From the NCBI GenBank assembly GCA_030628805.1, contig DAOVQG010000094.1, forward strand, positions 1-14,688: DNA of 14,688 bases. Reading direction: 5' to 3'. The position numbers were made by a program, and so were the translations under genes. The notes under the pieces were generated by a model. The model was not told the origin of the DNA. It saw nothing but the letters and a program-made list of their open reading frames with translations, and did not search any database. Each line of letters opens with the position of its first letter. Position 1 is the first letter of the stretch. This document shows, piece by piece, positions 6,595 through 14,536 of this stretch. This stretch comes from JAGMDK01 sp023128695. GTDB lineage: Bacteria > Planctomycetota > Phycisphaerae > UBA1845 > Fen-1342.

Positions 6595-7040
6595 GCAAGA
6601 TTGTAGGTCGGGTCATCGACCCGACGAATTTAGAGGGAATGTCGGGTCGATGACCCGACCTACATGGCTGCATTTTGCGCCGGCGTTAACGGGCTGAGGG
6701 CTTGGCCCACGGCCCTTGGACATTCGCTGAACCGAGGAGGTGCTGCGACACGGCCCTGCGGGCCACGAGTAAAGCAAGCCAACGATGACAGCGAGGCTGA
6801 CGACACTCCGCAGCCGGAAACAGACGTCAGCCAATCGGGCACCGGGAACGAACACCCGGAGCGAAAGATACTCAAACTCTTCGCGGAGTGGAGCAGCGCC
6901 ACCAGGGTGCCAGCAGGTCCCGCTGTTGCCAGGGATTCGGTCGCTGAGGCCTCCGGGGCAATTCGGCCGATGGTCGGCGCGTCGACTGCGGAAATACGAT
7001 AGACTGCCGGACTGCTTTTCTTCGTTGGAGCGATTTGGCT
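6595..7040. other. 446-base intergenic region between CPBP and radical SAM genes
   Basis: Apart from the inverted repeat at 6602-6664, I see no supported feature. A plus-strand frame (6664-7002) begins inside the repeat arm, lacks a ribosome site and has mixed composition without motifs, so it is not called a gene. A TACGAT -10-like hexamer at 6995-7000 precedes the radical SAM start, but no convincing -35 box accompanies it. Confidence 0.5.
6602..6664. repeat. REPIN-like inverted pair with GTAG-led 24-bp arms
   Basis: The arm at 6602-6625 begins TGTAG, followed by the hairpin GTCGGGT-CATCG-ACCCGAC. The exact reverse complement of the arm lies at 6641-6664 after a 15-base spacer. A GTAG tetranucleotide at the foot of a small palindrome is the hallmark of RAYT-associated REP units, and two in inverted orientation make a REPIN. 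It lies directly after the CPBP stop codon and could also act as a transcript end, although no T-run follows. Confidence 0.85.
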
Positions 7041-9035
7041 ATGGAACTACCTCGTCGTGCACGGGGCGATGAGTTGCTGAAGCCGGGCGAGTTGCTCGGG
7101 CTACGGCAGCGTTTGCGAAGTATTGCCCGCCGACACGACTTGACCACCGTGATCGCCTGCGCGTTCGACCGCCGCACGCGGATGCTGCCGTTCATCTATG
7201 CGGATAAGCGCATGGCACCCGCCGGCGTGCGGGCCATCGGGGCGGCGATGGTCGACTGCGGATTCAATAAGACCCGCATCGTGCTCCAACAGTGGAATCG
7301 GCACTTCCGCCCCTCGCGGATGCGTCTGGACGGACGCATCCCGGACATTTTCATGGTTTCGAGCATGCAGATCCACTCGGCCCAGTGCGAGGCCCTGATC
7401 CGCGACGCGTGCCGAATCGACCCGGTCCACCGCCCGCTGATCATCGCCGGCGGGCCGAAGACCATCTACGAACCGTGGGACGTGTTCAGCGGGGACCCGC
7501 TCGACCCGTGGGGCGTGGACATCGCGGTGACCGGGGAAGAATTCGTCCTCCTGAGCCTGCTCGAAGTCCTGCTGTCGATTCGGGCGGACGACGAGTCGCT
7601 GCGAACGACGTTCATACGGGCCCGCAACAGCGGCATACTCGATGACATTCCGGGACTGGTCTACGCGCGCACCGATCGCGAAGGCGTGGCGGAGGAGTTG
7701 GTCGACACGGGCATTCAGCGCCTGTTGGGCGATCTCGACGAGCTGCCGCACCCGGTGCTGGGGTATCAATTGCTCGAACCGCCGAGCCGGAAGGCCACGC
7801 TGGGCCCGCAGCCGCTCCCGGCGAGCCGGATTCGCAGGTACAGCCCGATCGCCTCGCTGGTCCTGACGCTGGGGTGCAAGTTCGCCTGCCCCTATTGTCC
7901 GATCCCGGCGTACAACCAACGGCAGTACCGCGTCAAGAGCGGGCAGCGCGTCGCCGCCGAGATGGCCCGGCTCGGCCGCGAGTACGGCCTGCGCTATTTC
8001 TTCGGGGCGGACGACAACTTCTTCAACAACGAACAGCGCACGCTCGAGATCCTGGAAACCCTCTCGCGCGCGGAAATGGACGGCGTGCCGATTCGCAAGA
8101 AAGTCCGCTGGGGCACCGAGGTCACCGTGCACGACACGCTGAAGTTGAAAGAGCATCTGCCCCTCGCGCGGCACGCGGGCATCCGCGCGCTCTGGCTCGG
8201 CGTCGAGGACATGACCGCCACGCTGGTCAAGAAAGGCCAGAGTGTGGACAAGACGACCGCGGCATTCCGCCTGTTGCAGAAGCACGGCATCAGCCCGATG
8301 CCGATGATGATGCACCACGACACGCAGCCGCTGGTTACGCCGGGCTGGCTCTATCCCATCCGCCGCTGGGGTCGGCACCGCCCGGAGAATGTAGCGGCCG
8401 GGCCCCGTACCGGCCGGAGAAGGCCCGAAAAACGCCAGCGCACCGCGCCGTCCGGTACGGAGCCCGGACGCTACATGCCGGTGCCGGAGTGCTACGGCCT
8501 GCTCAACCAGGCTCGGCTGTTGCGGCAGGCCGGGGCGATCAGCCTCCAGGTCTTGATGATCACGCCCGCGACCGGTTCCAAGCAGTACGCCGAGGCGTTC
8601 ACGTCGGGCCTGGCGTATGAGAGCGTGGCCGGTCGGCGGGTCGAGCCGTACATGCTCGACGCGAACTACGTCGTCGCCTCGCAGCACTCCCAGCCTTGGC
8701 GGAAACAGTTCAACATCCTGGCCGCCTACCTGTACTTCTACAACCCGCTGCGCTTCCTGTTCGCGCTGCTGCGCCCGAAGAGCAAGCTGTATCTCGCCGA
8801 CGCCCTCATGCAACTGGCGGGCATGTGCGGCCTGGCGCAGACGATCCGGCGGACACTGGGCTGGGCCGTCCGCCTGATGCGGGGGAACATCCGGCGAAAA
8901 ACAACAGTGCCCGCCAGCCCAATCCCGATGCGCAGCGCGGACGGTGGCGTGGCCGCCCACGCGCTGCCGGGCACGCCGCGAGCCGGATACGTTCAGTTGC
9001 CGGCGAATCCGTCCCTGGAACGGGCTGCCGACTGA
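7041..9035 (+). CDS. B12-binding-domain radical SAM protein with an inserted repeat
   Basis: Predicted 664-residue radical SAM enzyme of the cobalamin-domain class; reaction unknown (the class does methylations and ring rearrangements). Residues ~95-175 form a Rossmann-like B12-domain, with PDIFMVSSMQ, IIAGGPK (134-140) and DIAVTGEE (160-167), but no DxHxxG cobalamin ligand. The SPIASLVLTLGCKFACPYC stretch contains the 4Fe-4S cysteines 279, 283 and 286, and WLGVED follows at 385-390. Residues ~440-480 are Arg/Pro-rich and correspond to a REP-like inverted repeat (8390-8475). Remembered relatives run from a QPL..GSLY-like stretch straight into GLLNQ. Residues beyond ~620 are low-complexity. 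ATG 7041 has TGGAG about 10 bases upstream; a TTG two codons earlier is an alternative. It could act on lipids or polyketide-like compounds, but nothing nearby fixes this. Confidence 0.82.
   Translation: MELPRRARGDELLKPGELLGLRQRLRSIARRHDLTTVIACAFDRRTRMLPFIYADKRMAPAGVRAIGAAMVDCGFNKTRIVLQQWNRHFRPSRMRLDGRIPDIFMVSSMQIHSAQCEALIRDACRIDPVHRPLIIAGGPKTIYEPWDVFSGDPLDPWGVDIAVTGEEFVLLSLLEVLLSIRADDESLRTTFIRARNSGILDDIPGLVYARTDREGVAEELVDTGIQRLLGDLDELPHPVLGYQLLEPPSRKATLGPQPLPASRIRRYSPIASLVLTLGCKFACPYCPIPAYNQRQYRVKSGQRVAAEMARLGREYGLRYFFGADDNFFNNEQRTLEILETLSRAEMDGVPIRKKVRWGTEVTVHDTLKLKEHLPLARHAGIRALWLGVEDMTATLVKKGQSVDKTTAAFRLLQKHGISPMPMMMHHDTQPLVTPGWLYPIRRWGRHRPENVAAGPRTGRRRPEKRQRTAPSGTEPGRYMPVPECYGLLNQARLLRQAGAISLQVLMITPATGSKQYAEAFTSGLAYESVAGRRVEPYMLDANYVVASQHSQPWRKQFNILAAYLYFYNPLRFLFALLRPKSKLYLADALMQLAGMCGLAQTIRRTLGWAVRLMRGNIRRKTTVPASPIPMRSADGGVAAHALPGTPRAGYVQLPANPSLERAAD
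8390..8475. repeat. REPIN-like inverted repeat inside the radical SAM gene
   Basis: The arms at 8390-8417 and 8448-8475 are inverted copies matching at 25 of 28 positions, separated by 30 bases. Each arm begins TGTAGCG when read inward and contains a hairpin of the type CGTCCGG...CCGGACG. The TGTAG-plus-palindrome layout is shared with 6602-6664, but the palindrome sequence differs. The frame passes through as AAT GTA GCG, so the TAG is not read as a stop, and the repeat is translated as about 29 residues. Confidence 0.85.
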
Positions 9036-9046
9036 CTTCATCTGAG

Positions 9047-9071
9047 ACGGCACCGTGTGCCTCTGTGCCGT
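9047..9071 (+). terminator. Possible transcript-end hairpin after the radical SAM gene
   Basis: ACGGCAC and GTGCCGT pair perfectly over 7 bp around an 11-base loop, starting 11 bases after the stop codon. No T-run follows, so an intrinsic terminator is uncertain. It abuts the REP-like unit at 9072. Confidence 0.3.
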
Positions 9072-9094
9072 GTGCCGTTGCTCTCAGAGCAGTG
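9072..9094. repeat. Single REP-like unit related to the arms at 1982-2051
   Basis: GTGCCGTTGCTCTCAGAGCAGTG folds as a small hairpin and closely matches the GTGCCACTGCTC...GAGCAGTG arm at 1982-2003, differing mainly in two arm bases and the loop centre. Unlike that site, it has no inverted partner nearby. Confidence 0.6.
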
Positions 9095-9195
9095 TTTGAC
9101 ACGCGAATGTCCTCCTCTCGCCGAGCACTGCCGACACAACAGTGGTAGCCATCGAAACCAGAACCCTCCGGCGGGTGAGCGTCAACATAGTGGGT

Positions 9196-9252
9196 GGGGC
9201 GGGCCTCCGTGCCCGCTACTACGGTCCGATGGCGGCCGCGGAGGGCCGCACC
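9196..9252. repeat. Imperfect GC-rich inverted repeat (REPIN-like)
   Basis: The arm at 9196-9216 (GGGGCGGGCCTCCGTGCCCGC) pairs with the inverted arm at 9232-9252 at 17 of 21 positions across a 15-base spacer. Sequence and layout resemble the other paired repeats in the window but belong to a different family without GTAG. In a GC-rich genome a partial match like this is less secure than the perfect repeats. Confidence 0.45.
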
Positions 9253-9316
9253 ACCGGTTTACCTACTTTCCTGATGCTTCCCCCTCCGGCCCTCCGGCCA
9301 CGCCGCCGGGGCCTGC

Positions 9317-9344
9317 TGGACTGTGGGGGGTTGGTTGATACAAT
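9317..9344 (+). promoter_or_regulatory. Candidate promoter for the gene at 9481
   Basis: TGGACT (9317-9322) and TACAAT (9339-9344) are 16 bases apart, giving four and five of six consensus matches. The predicted leader would be about 130 bases. Pattern-based only. Confidence 0.3.
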
Positions 9345-9480
9345 GGCGTCTTGAAGCAAAGCTCACCCCGAATCGAGTCGTACGGAAACCCGACGGATAA
9401 GCAGGGAGTGAGATCGGAAAGCATTGGTATGCGCTCACGCCACCGGGCCGGTAATCCAGTGTGCGTGAGGTGAAGACCTT

Positions 9481-11310
9481 ATGGCAGATGGATTAACGCG
9501 AAATATGCACACCTTTCATATCCCGGTCATGGGGACAGGTTTCAGCATCGATACGCCCCTGCGCGTGGCGAGATACGGCATTTCGTCGGTCATCTCCTTG
9601 GGCGACGATGTTCTCATCGAGCAGATGCGCAAGTTTCATAGCAAACAAGCTAATGAGCCCTACGTGGAAATTGAGGACCACGACGAGGATGCCCGTGCCC
9701 GCCGCATCACGGCCTACCTGGATTTCCTCCAGCGTCTGGTCCAGCGCCAAGTCGAGGCGTTGCAGGCTTCGCCATTCGAAGCCGGCTCCGAGATTACCCG
9801 GTATTATGAGATGCTCCCCGAGAGTCTGCTCAAGCGCGCCTACGCTGCCATGCGCGCGACCGTGGAACCCGCCGAGAAAGCCCGCGCGCAACTCCGACTC
9901 CGCCGCCTGGCCGTACCAGGCAGCATCGACGTGAATATCATGACGAAGCTGGACCGGGTCCGGTACCGAGCCGGCCGGCAGCTACCGCCGGAGTTTTCCA
10001 TGGCCATGGCCGCCCTGCGCGGCTTCGCCAACAGTTCATTGAGCTCTTCGATCGTTTTCTCCGCGGGGATGAACCCGCGTTTGTACAGTTACGTGGCGCA
10101 ATTCGACGATTTCTTCCCCGACCAGAGCGGCCTTTTCACTAAGAATATCGTCCTGAAGGTCAGTGACTACCGTTCCGCGATCGTCCAGGGCAAGTTCCTG
10201 GCCAAACGGGGCTTGTGGGTCTCCGAGTATCGGATCGAATCAGGCCTCAACTGCGGCGGGCACGCCTTCGCCACCAAGGGGCTTCTGATGGGGCCGATCC
10301 TGGAGGAGTTCAGGCAGAGGAAAGACGAGCTGTGCGAGAAACTCTACCTCATCTACGCCCGGGCCCTGGTGGCCGGCGACCGGCCGGAGATCCAAGCGGC
10401 CCCTGAGGTGCGCATCACGGCGCAAGGCGGCATCGGTACCGCGGACGAGGATCAGTTTCTGCTCACGTTCTATCGGCTCGACGCCACCGGCTGGGGCAGC
10501 CCGTTTCTGCTCGTGCCCGAAGTGACCAACCTCGATGAGGCCCACTTGCGGAAACTCTCGGCCGCCGGGGAACAGGACGTTTATCTGAGCGCTGCTTCGC
10601 CGCTGGGAGTCCCCTTCTGGAATCTGCGCTGCTCGGCCAGCGAGGAGACTCGCCGCCGCCGCATCCTGGAAAGCCATCCCGGCAGCTCTTGCCCCAAAGG
10701 CATTCTCAGATGTAACACCGAGTTTACGGAGTTGCCGATCTGTCCGGCTTCCCGGGCTTATCAGCGGCGCAAGCTCGAGCACCTCGCGGAAGAGGGCCTC
10801 TCGGCCGAACAGTTGCCCATGGTTGAGCAGCAAGTGCTGGACAAGGCGTGTATCTGCCACGACCTCGCCGGCGGTGCCACGGTCAAGCACGGCATCGACC
10901 CCCAGGCCACCCCCGCCGTCTGCTGCGGCCCGAGCATCGTGGACTTCTCGAAGATCGCCAGTCTGGAGGAGATGGTGCACCACATTTACGGCCGGCTTTC
11001 GCTGCTGACCGGCGGCAATCGCCCGCACCTCTTCATCCGCGAGTTGAAGCTCTACGTGGACCACCTCCGCGTACAGCTCAAGCAGGCCTCCCTGGGGCTT
11101 CTGGACAACACACCCACGTACTTCCGCGAATTCAAGGAAAACTTGCTCGAAGGCATCGAGTATTACCGTCGCCTCGCGGAACAATTCGTGGACGAGAGCC
11201 GGAGCCGCTTCCTGGACGACCTCCGGCGACTTCGCGAAATGGTCGAGCCGATGCTGCCGGGGGGCGCGGACTTGGCGCCCCCGGCGGCAATGAGCAGACC
11301 GTGTTCATAA
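9481..11310 (+). CDS. Conserved-looking 609-residue Cys-rich protein of unknown function
   Basis: Soluble protein with no signal peptide or clear membrane segment. It starts at ATG 9481, with GAGGTGA (9467-9473) ending 7 bases upstream. The N-terminus (FHIPVMGTGFSIDTPLRVARYGISSVIS) and the segment ESGLNCGGHAFATKG (253-267) resemble beta/alpha-barrel FMN proteins of the nitronate monooxygenase or glutamate synthase type. That is an impression, not an identification. A Cys-rich second half contains Cys384, 404, 411, 421, 457, 459, 481 and 482, in patterns such as CxC (KACICHD) and CCGP, suggesting a metal or Fe-S site. The region 310-380 includes GIGTADEDQFLLTFYRLDATGWGSPF. The end is helical and charged. 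The last ~15 codons (GGADLAPPAAMSRPCS) overlap the convergent dockerin gene and may not be native. I recall similar unnamed proteins in other bacteria but cannot name a family. Confidence 0.8.
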   Translation: MADGLTRNMHTFHIPVMGTGFSIDTPLRVARYGISSVISLGDDVLIEQMRKFHSKQANEPYVEIEDHDEDARARRITAYLDFLQRLVQRQVEALQASPFEAGSEITRYYEMLPESLLKRAYAAMRATVEPAEKARAQLRLRRLAVPGSIDVNIMTKLDRVRYRAGRQLPPEFSMAMAALRGFANSSLSSSIVFSAGMNPRLYSYVAQFDDFFPDQSGLFTKNIVLKVSDYRSAIVQGKFLAKRGLWVSEYRIESGLNCGGHAFATKGLLMGPILEEFRQRKDELCEKLYLIYARALVAGDRPEIQAAPEVRITAQGGIGTADEDQFLLTFYRLDATGWGSPFLLVPEVTNLDEAHLRKLSAAGEQDVYLSAASPLGVPFWNLRCSASEETRRRRILESHPGSSCPKGILRCNTEFTELPICPASRAYQRRKLEHLAEEGLSAEQLPMVEQQVLDKACICHDLAGGATVKHGIDPQATPAVCCGPSIVDFSKIASLEEMVHHIYGRLSLLTGGNRPHLFIRELKLYVDHLRVQLKQASLGLLDNTPTYFREFKENLLEGIEYYRRLAEQFVDESRSRFLDDLRRLREMVEPMLPGGADLAPPAAMSRPCS

Positions 11311-14300
11311 CCTCCACGAACGGATCGATGTCTCTCCAATTGACAGTGCCATCAACATTGACGTCGTTGTTGATGAACGGGCACGTGGGCACGCCGGGGG
11401 CGAACATGGCCTCCCAGGCGGCAACGTTATCGTTCATCGCCGCCACGAAGTAGTCGATGTCACGCCAGTTAATCACATCATCGCAGTTGCAATCGCCGCG
11501 GCAAGCCATATCACACTCGTCCGGAATACCGTTGGAGTTGCCGTCCGGCGACGTGCCGGCGGCGATGTCGCACTCGTCGGGGACGCCGTTCGGCTGGCAG
11601 TCCTGGCTGGTCCCGGCAGCGATGTCGCACTCGTCCAAGGTGGTGTTGCCATTGCAGTCATCGGTCGCCGGCTCGCTGCTATTGACATACTCCAGGTAGT
11701 CCGGCTTGCTGTTTTCGTTGCAGTCCTCAGCCAGCAATTCCGCACACGCCCCCGTCCAGTTCAGCAGACGGTCGATGAACAAGTCAAGATCACCGGTGTC
11801 AACAATGCAATCATGGTTCAAATCGGCACAACTACACGTGCAGTTGGTGATATCACCGCCCAGCGCGCAATTCATAAAGCACTGTATATCGAGGCCATTG
11901 ATCGATCCGTCCCCATTGACATCTCCGGGGCATTGGCACGCACCGACGTAGAGGTCGCACAGTGCGGCGTCCGCGCTACTAAACCTCACGCGAATCTGAA
12001 TGAATCGGCCGTTAACGTCGTTCAGCATCTCGCCACTCGCGGCTACCGGCTGATAGGGCCTTGGCCCTGGGAGATCAGCGTCCCAGATCAGCCCCACCTC
12101 GCTGTCAGCCGCACGCACCTCGACCGTGAGGCCGGGATCATCAGGCAGGCAACCCGCCTCGGCGTTCCAGGCGATCACACCCCACGGCGTGTCGGCCGTC
12201 AGCCCGTCGTGAACGACGGTCCAGGTTCCGACGCCGGAGGTGTGCAGCGTTACCATGCCGGTCATGTCGCTGTAGTTGTACGGGCCGGCCCCGCCACACA
12301 GCTCCACCGGCGGCAGATCCACCTGCCCGATCGGCACATCACCTCCGCCCACGGGACCGCCCTCGGGATCGATGCGCAGGGCGCTGTTTCCGGTCCTGTT
12401 GGCGACCCACACTTTCCCGTTGGCATCGACGGCGACGCCGGTGGGGCCGCTCGGGCCGTAGTCAGAGAGGTCGACGTTACCGACGAAGGTCCCATCTTCT
12501 GCTATCAAGTGCCCAACCGTTGTGCCGTCGTACGAGTGGGCCACCCACACATTGCCATTGTTGTCAACGGCGATGCCTTGAGCGTCGTTGTTTGGGGCAT
12601 GATGCTGATATGTGTTCAGAACTGCACCGTTCGGATCGATTTCAGAGACTGTGTCGCCATTAAAACCGCTGGTAGACCAGACGTGGCCGGTTTGAGGATC
12701 AAAGCCTAATCCGTAGATATTCATATCCATGTATATGCACTGGCCTGAGGCTGCACCAGTGTCGTATCTCAGCAGTGACCAACTGTTGCCGGAAGACCAC
12801 AGAACCTCGTTGGAATCGAGGAGGCCGCCGTAACCCCCGCAGTACAGATCGTCAATCAGGGTTCCGGGCACGGGCAGCCCGCTGAACCCGTCTATCTTCT
12901 CGTGTTGATTGTTGCCGACGCCTCCGACCCAGACGTCATTGTCCGCATCGATCGCCACCGTGCGGGTCCCGGTGCCCGCGACATGTACATAGCGGATGAT
13001 GCACTCATCGTCTGCATTGTCGACCCCGTCACCACCACCCGAGGTCGGCCAGTCAAGGACGTTGCCGAGGCCCGCGGATGTTCTAATGAGACCATCACCG
13101 TCCCGATCTTCGCAGGTATTGCATTTGAAGGGCGGGGCGAGATATTGGCCACCCGGGTCGAGCTCGCCGTCCGCGTTCACCCGCCGGCCTCCCCACACCA
13201 GCCCGATCTTGATGACCGAGTCGTCATCCCTGTTCGCGGCCCACATGGCTCCGTCAAGATCCACGGTTGTGCGTGAGGGGTTGCCCCAGCGGTCCTCCGG
13301 AGCCGACCGGTATTCACCAAGAACCACGCCGGTCTCGGTGTCAATCCTGACGATCGTATTGTTGTCGGAGGCGGCCACCCAGAGGAACGGCAAGGGCGCG
13401 GTCATCTGGACCTCGTTGCGTTGCAGCCGGCCCTCCACGTCTAGGTTGACATTGATCAAGACCCCCTGCCCGAAATTCTCGCTGGAGGTATAACACCCGC
13501 CGACCAGCCCGCCTTCGCACTCGTCAAGAACGCCGTTGCTGTTTAAATCCAGGTTGGGGTCGCTCTCGATGTCACACCCGTCAGGTATGTCGTTGGTGTT
13601 GCAGTCGCTGCACCACGAGGGGATGCGCTCGCAGCCGGCGATGTCACATTCGTCCGGGATGCCGTTACTGTTGCAGTCCGTGCTGGTGCCGTAGCGGATG
13701 TCGCAACTGTCCGGGTTTGTGTTGCCGTTGCAGTCCCAGAAGAACACGATTTCCTCGTCGGCTCCCATGTCCACGCGACAATCCAGGTAGATGCGCGGGT
13801 CGCCCTCGAAGTCGGACCCCGGCAGATTCGGTGCGTTGTTGTCGCCCGCGTCGATGCAGGGCGACCACGCCGTCAGATGGTAATCGCTGTTGGCCGGGTT
13901 TACGAACAGCGGGCTGGCACAGATGTTCCCGACACCTGACCACCCGCCGCGAATGTCGGAGTAGGTCACGTCCGGATCGCTCGTGCCAAAAATGGAGATC
14001 TCCTCCGGCGTATTGCACCATAGGATGCAGTTGGTCACGGTCGGGTTGCCGTCGTGATTGTCGATTCCTCTGTTGGAATTCCCGCTGATCGTGCAGTTGG
14101 TCACCGTCGGACTGCTGTTGGAATTGTATATTCCGCGGCTTGAGTTCCCGTAGATCATGCAGTTGATCACGTGCGGATTGCTGTTGCCGGAATTGGAGAT
14201 CCCGTTGCCGGAGTTCCCGCTGATCGTGCAGTTGAGCAGCTCCGGGCTGCTGTTGTAATTGCTGATCCCGCTGTTTGAGTTCCCGCTGATCGTGCAGTTG

Positions 14301-14482
14301 GTCAGCGCCGGGCTGCTGTTGCTGTTGTACATGCCGCAGATTGAGTTATCGTAAAATGCGCAGTTGGTCAGCGTCGGGTTGCTGTTGTTCTTGTTGCACA
14401 TTCCGCCGCCACAGACGACAAACGTGTGGTTCTCCCGGAATGTGCAATTGATTAACTTCGGACTGCTGTTGTCGTTGTACAT
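11132..14482 (-). CDS. Large exported-type multidomain protein (beta-helix, TSP3-like repeats, beta-propeller, dockerins), 5' end missing
   Basis: The frame of 1116 codons from the first ATG is open a further 21 codons upstream, to a TAG at 14548-14546. Those codons (ending YTNCSAGYSGG) continue the repeat pattern, so the true start is lost. Order: right-handed beta-helix repeats of 22-23 residues (14482-14022) ending in a SPCIDAGDN...DMGADE module; DxNxNGxPDxCDI calcium-binding repeats (about 13750-13510); a NHL/virginiamycin-B-lyase-like beta-propeller (about 13500-12330) with VAVDANGKVWVANR-type blades; a further beta domain (12330-11945); dockerin-like GDVNGDGSINGLDIQ (about 11940-11750); more DCNGN..DECDI repeats; and a second dockerin pair with NWRDIDYF and NWRDIDPF (about 11500-11320). 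Such proteins are normally secreted or surface-located, but no signal peptide is present here. The final ~55 residues are antisense to the neighbouring gene and low-complexity. Confidence 0.82.
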   Translation of the reverse strand: MYNDNSSPKLINCTFRENHTFVVCGGGMCNKNNSNPTLTNCAFYDNSICGMYNSNSSPALTNCTISGNSNSGISNYNSSPELLNCTISGNSGNGISNSGNSNPHVINCMIYGNSSRGIYNSNSSPTVTNCTISGNSNRGIDNHDGNPTVTNCILWCNTPEEISIFGTSDPDVTYSDIRGGWSGVGNICASPLFVNPANSDYHLTAWSPCIDAGDNNAPNLPGSDFEGDPRIYLDCRVDMGADEEIVFFWDCNGNTNPDSCDIRYGTSTDCNSNGIPDECDIAGCERIPSWCSDCNTNDIPDGCDIESDPNLDLNSNGVLDECEGGLVGGCYTSSENFGQGVLINVNLDVEGRLQRNEVQMTAPLPFLWVAASDNNTIVRIDTETGVVLGEYRSAPEDRWGNPSRTTVDLDGAMWAANRDDDSVIKIGLVWGGRRVNADGELDPGGQYLAPPFKCNTCEDRDGDGLIRTSAGLGNVLDWPTSGGGDGVDNADDECIIRYVHVAGTGTRTVAIDADNDVWVGGVGNNQHEKIDGFSGLPVPGTLIDDLYCGGYGGLLDSNEVLWSSGNSWSLLRYDTGAASGQCIYMDMNIYGLGFDPQTGHVWSTSGFNGDTVSEIDPNGAVLNTYQHHAPNNDAQGIAVDNNGNVWVAHSYDGTTVGHLIAEDGTFVGNVDLSDYGPSGPTGVAVDANGKVWVANRTGNSALRIDPEGGPVGGGDVPIGQVDLPPVELCGGAGPYNYSDMTGMVTLHTSGVGTWTVVHDGLTADTPWGVIAWNAEAGCLPDDPGLTVEVRAADSEVGLIWDADLPGPRPYQPVAASGEMLNDVNGRFIQIRVRFSSADAALCDLYVGACQCPGDVNGDGSINGLDIQCFMNCALGGDITNCTCSCADLNHDCIVDTGDLDLFIDRLLNWTGACAELLAEDCNENSKPDYLEYVNSSEPATDDCNGNTTLDECDIAAGTSQDCQPNGVPDECDIAAGTSPDGNSNGIPDECDMACRGDCNCDDVINWRDIDYFVAAMNDNVAAWEAMFAPGVPTCPFINNDVNVDGTVNWRDIDPFVEVMNTVCSLPPGAPSPRPPAASARPFREVAGGRPGSGSGSRPRIVPRGDGNTRCLRASFP
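14022..14482 (-). repeat. Tandem 66-69-bp repeats encoding beta-helix coils
   Basis: About seven successive coils share the pattern G(I/M)(Y/S/D)N-x-NSSPxLxNCTISGNSN. At the DNA level the plus strand repeats GTTCCCGCTGATCGTGCAGTTG and GGGCTGCTGTTG blocks every 66-69 bases. Units are near-identical enough to promote slippage or mis-assembly. Confidence 0.8.
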
Positions 14483-14536
14483 CCCGCCACTGTATCCGGC
14501 ACTGCAATTTGTGTAAGAGTTCAGCCGTATGCAACA

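Larger units (their letters stand above)
9036..9480. other. 445-base intergenic region upstream of the 609-residue protein
   Basis: It contains a small hairpin just after the radical SAM stop (ACGGCAC 9047-9053 with GTGCCGT 9065-9071), a single REP-like unit (9072-9094), a GC-rich imperfect inverted repeat (9196-9252) and a candidate promoter (9317-9344). No open frame here carries a credible start signal or motif. Confidence 0.55.

Noticed and set aside
6664..7002. 112-codon plus-strand frame after the CPBP gene
   Set aside because: It begins inside a REPIN arm, has no ribosome site and shows no domain or consistent codon bias.
7101..9053. 650-codon open frame on the minus strand opposite the radical SAM gene
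   Set aside because: It mirrors the radical SAM gene, which has the intact CxxxCxxC motif. The antisense frame is Arg/His/Gln-rich without motifs, as expected from high third-position GC.
10240..11184. 314-codon minus-strand frame opposite the 609-residue protein
   Set aside because: Antisense shadow; the plus frame has the strong start signal and the Cys motifs.
11813..12709. 298-codon plus-strand frame within the exported protein region
   Set aside because: Antisense to the beta-propeller and dockerin coding sequence; no motif or start signal.
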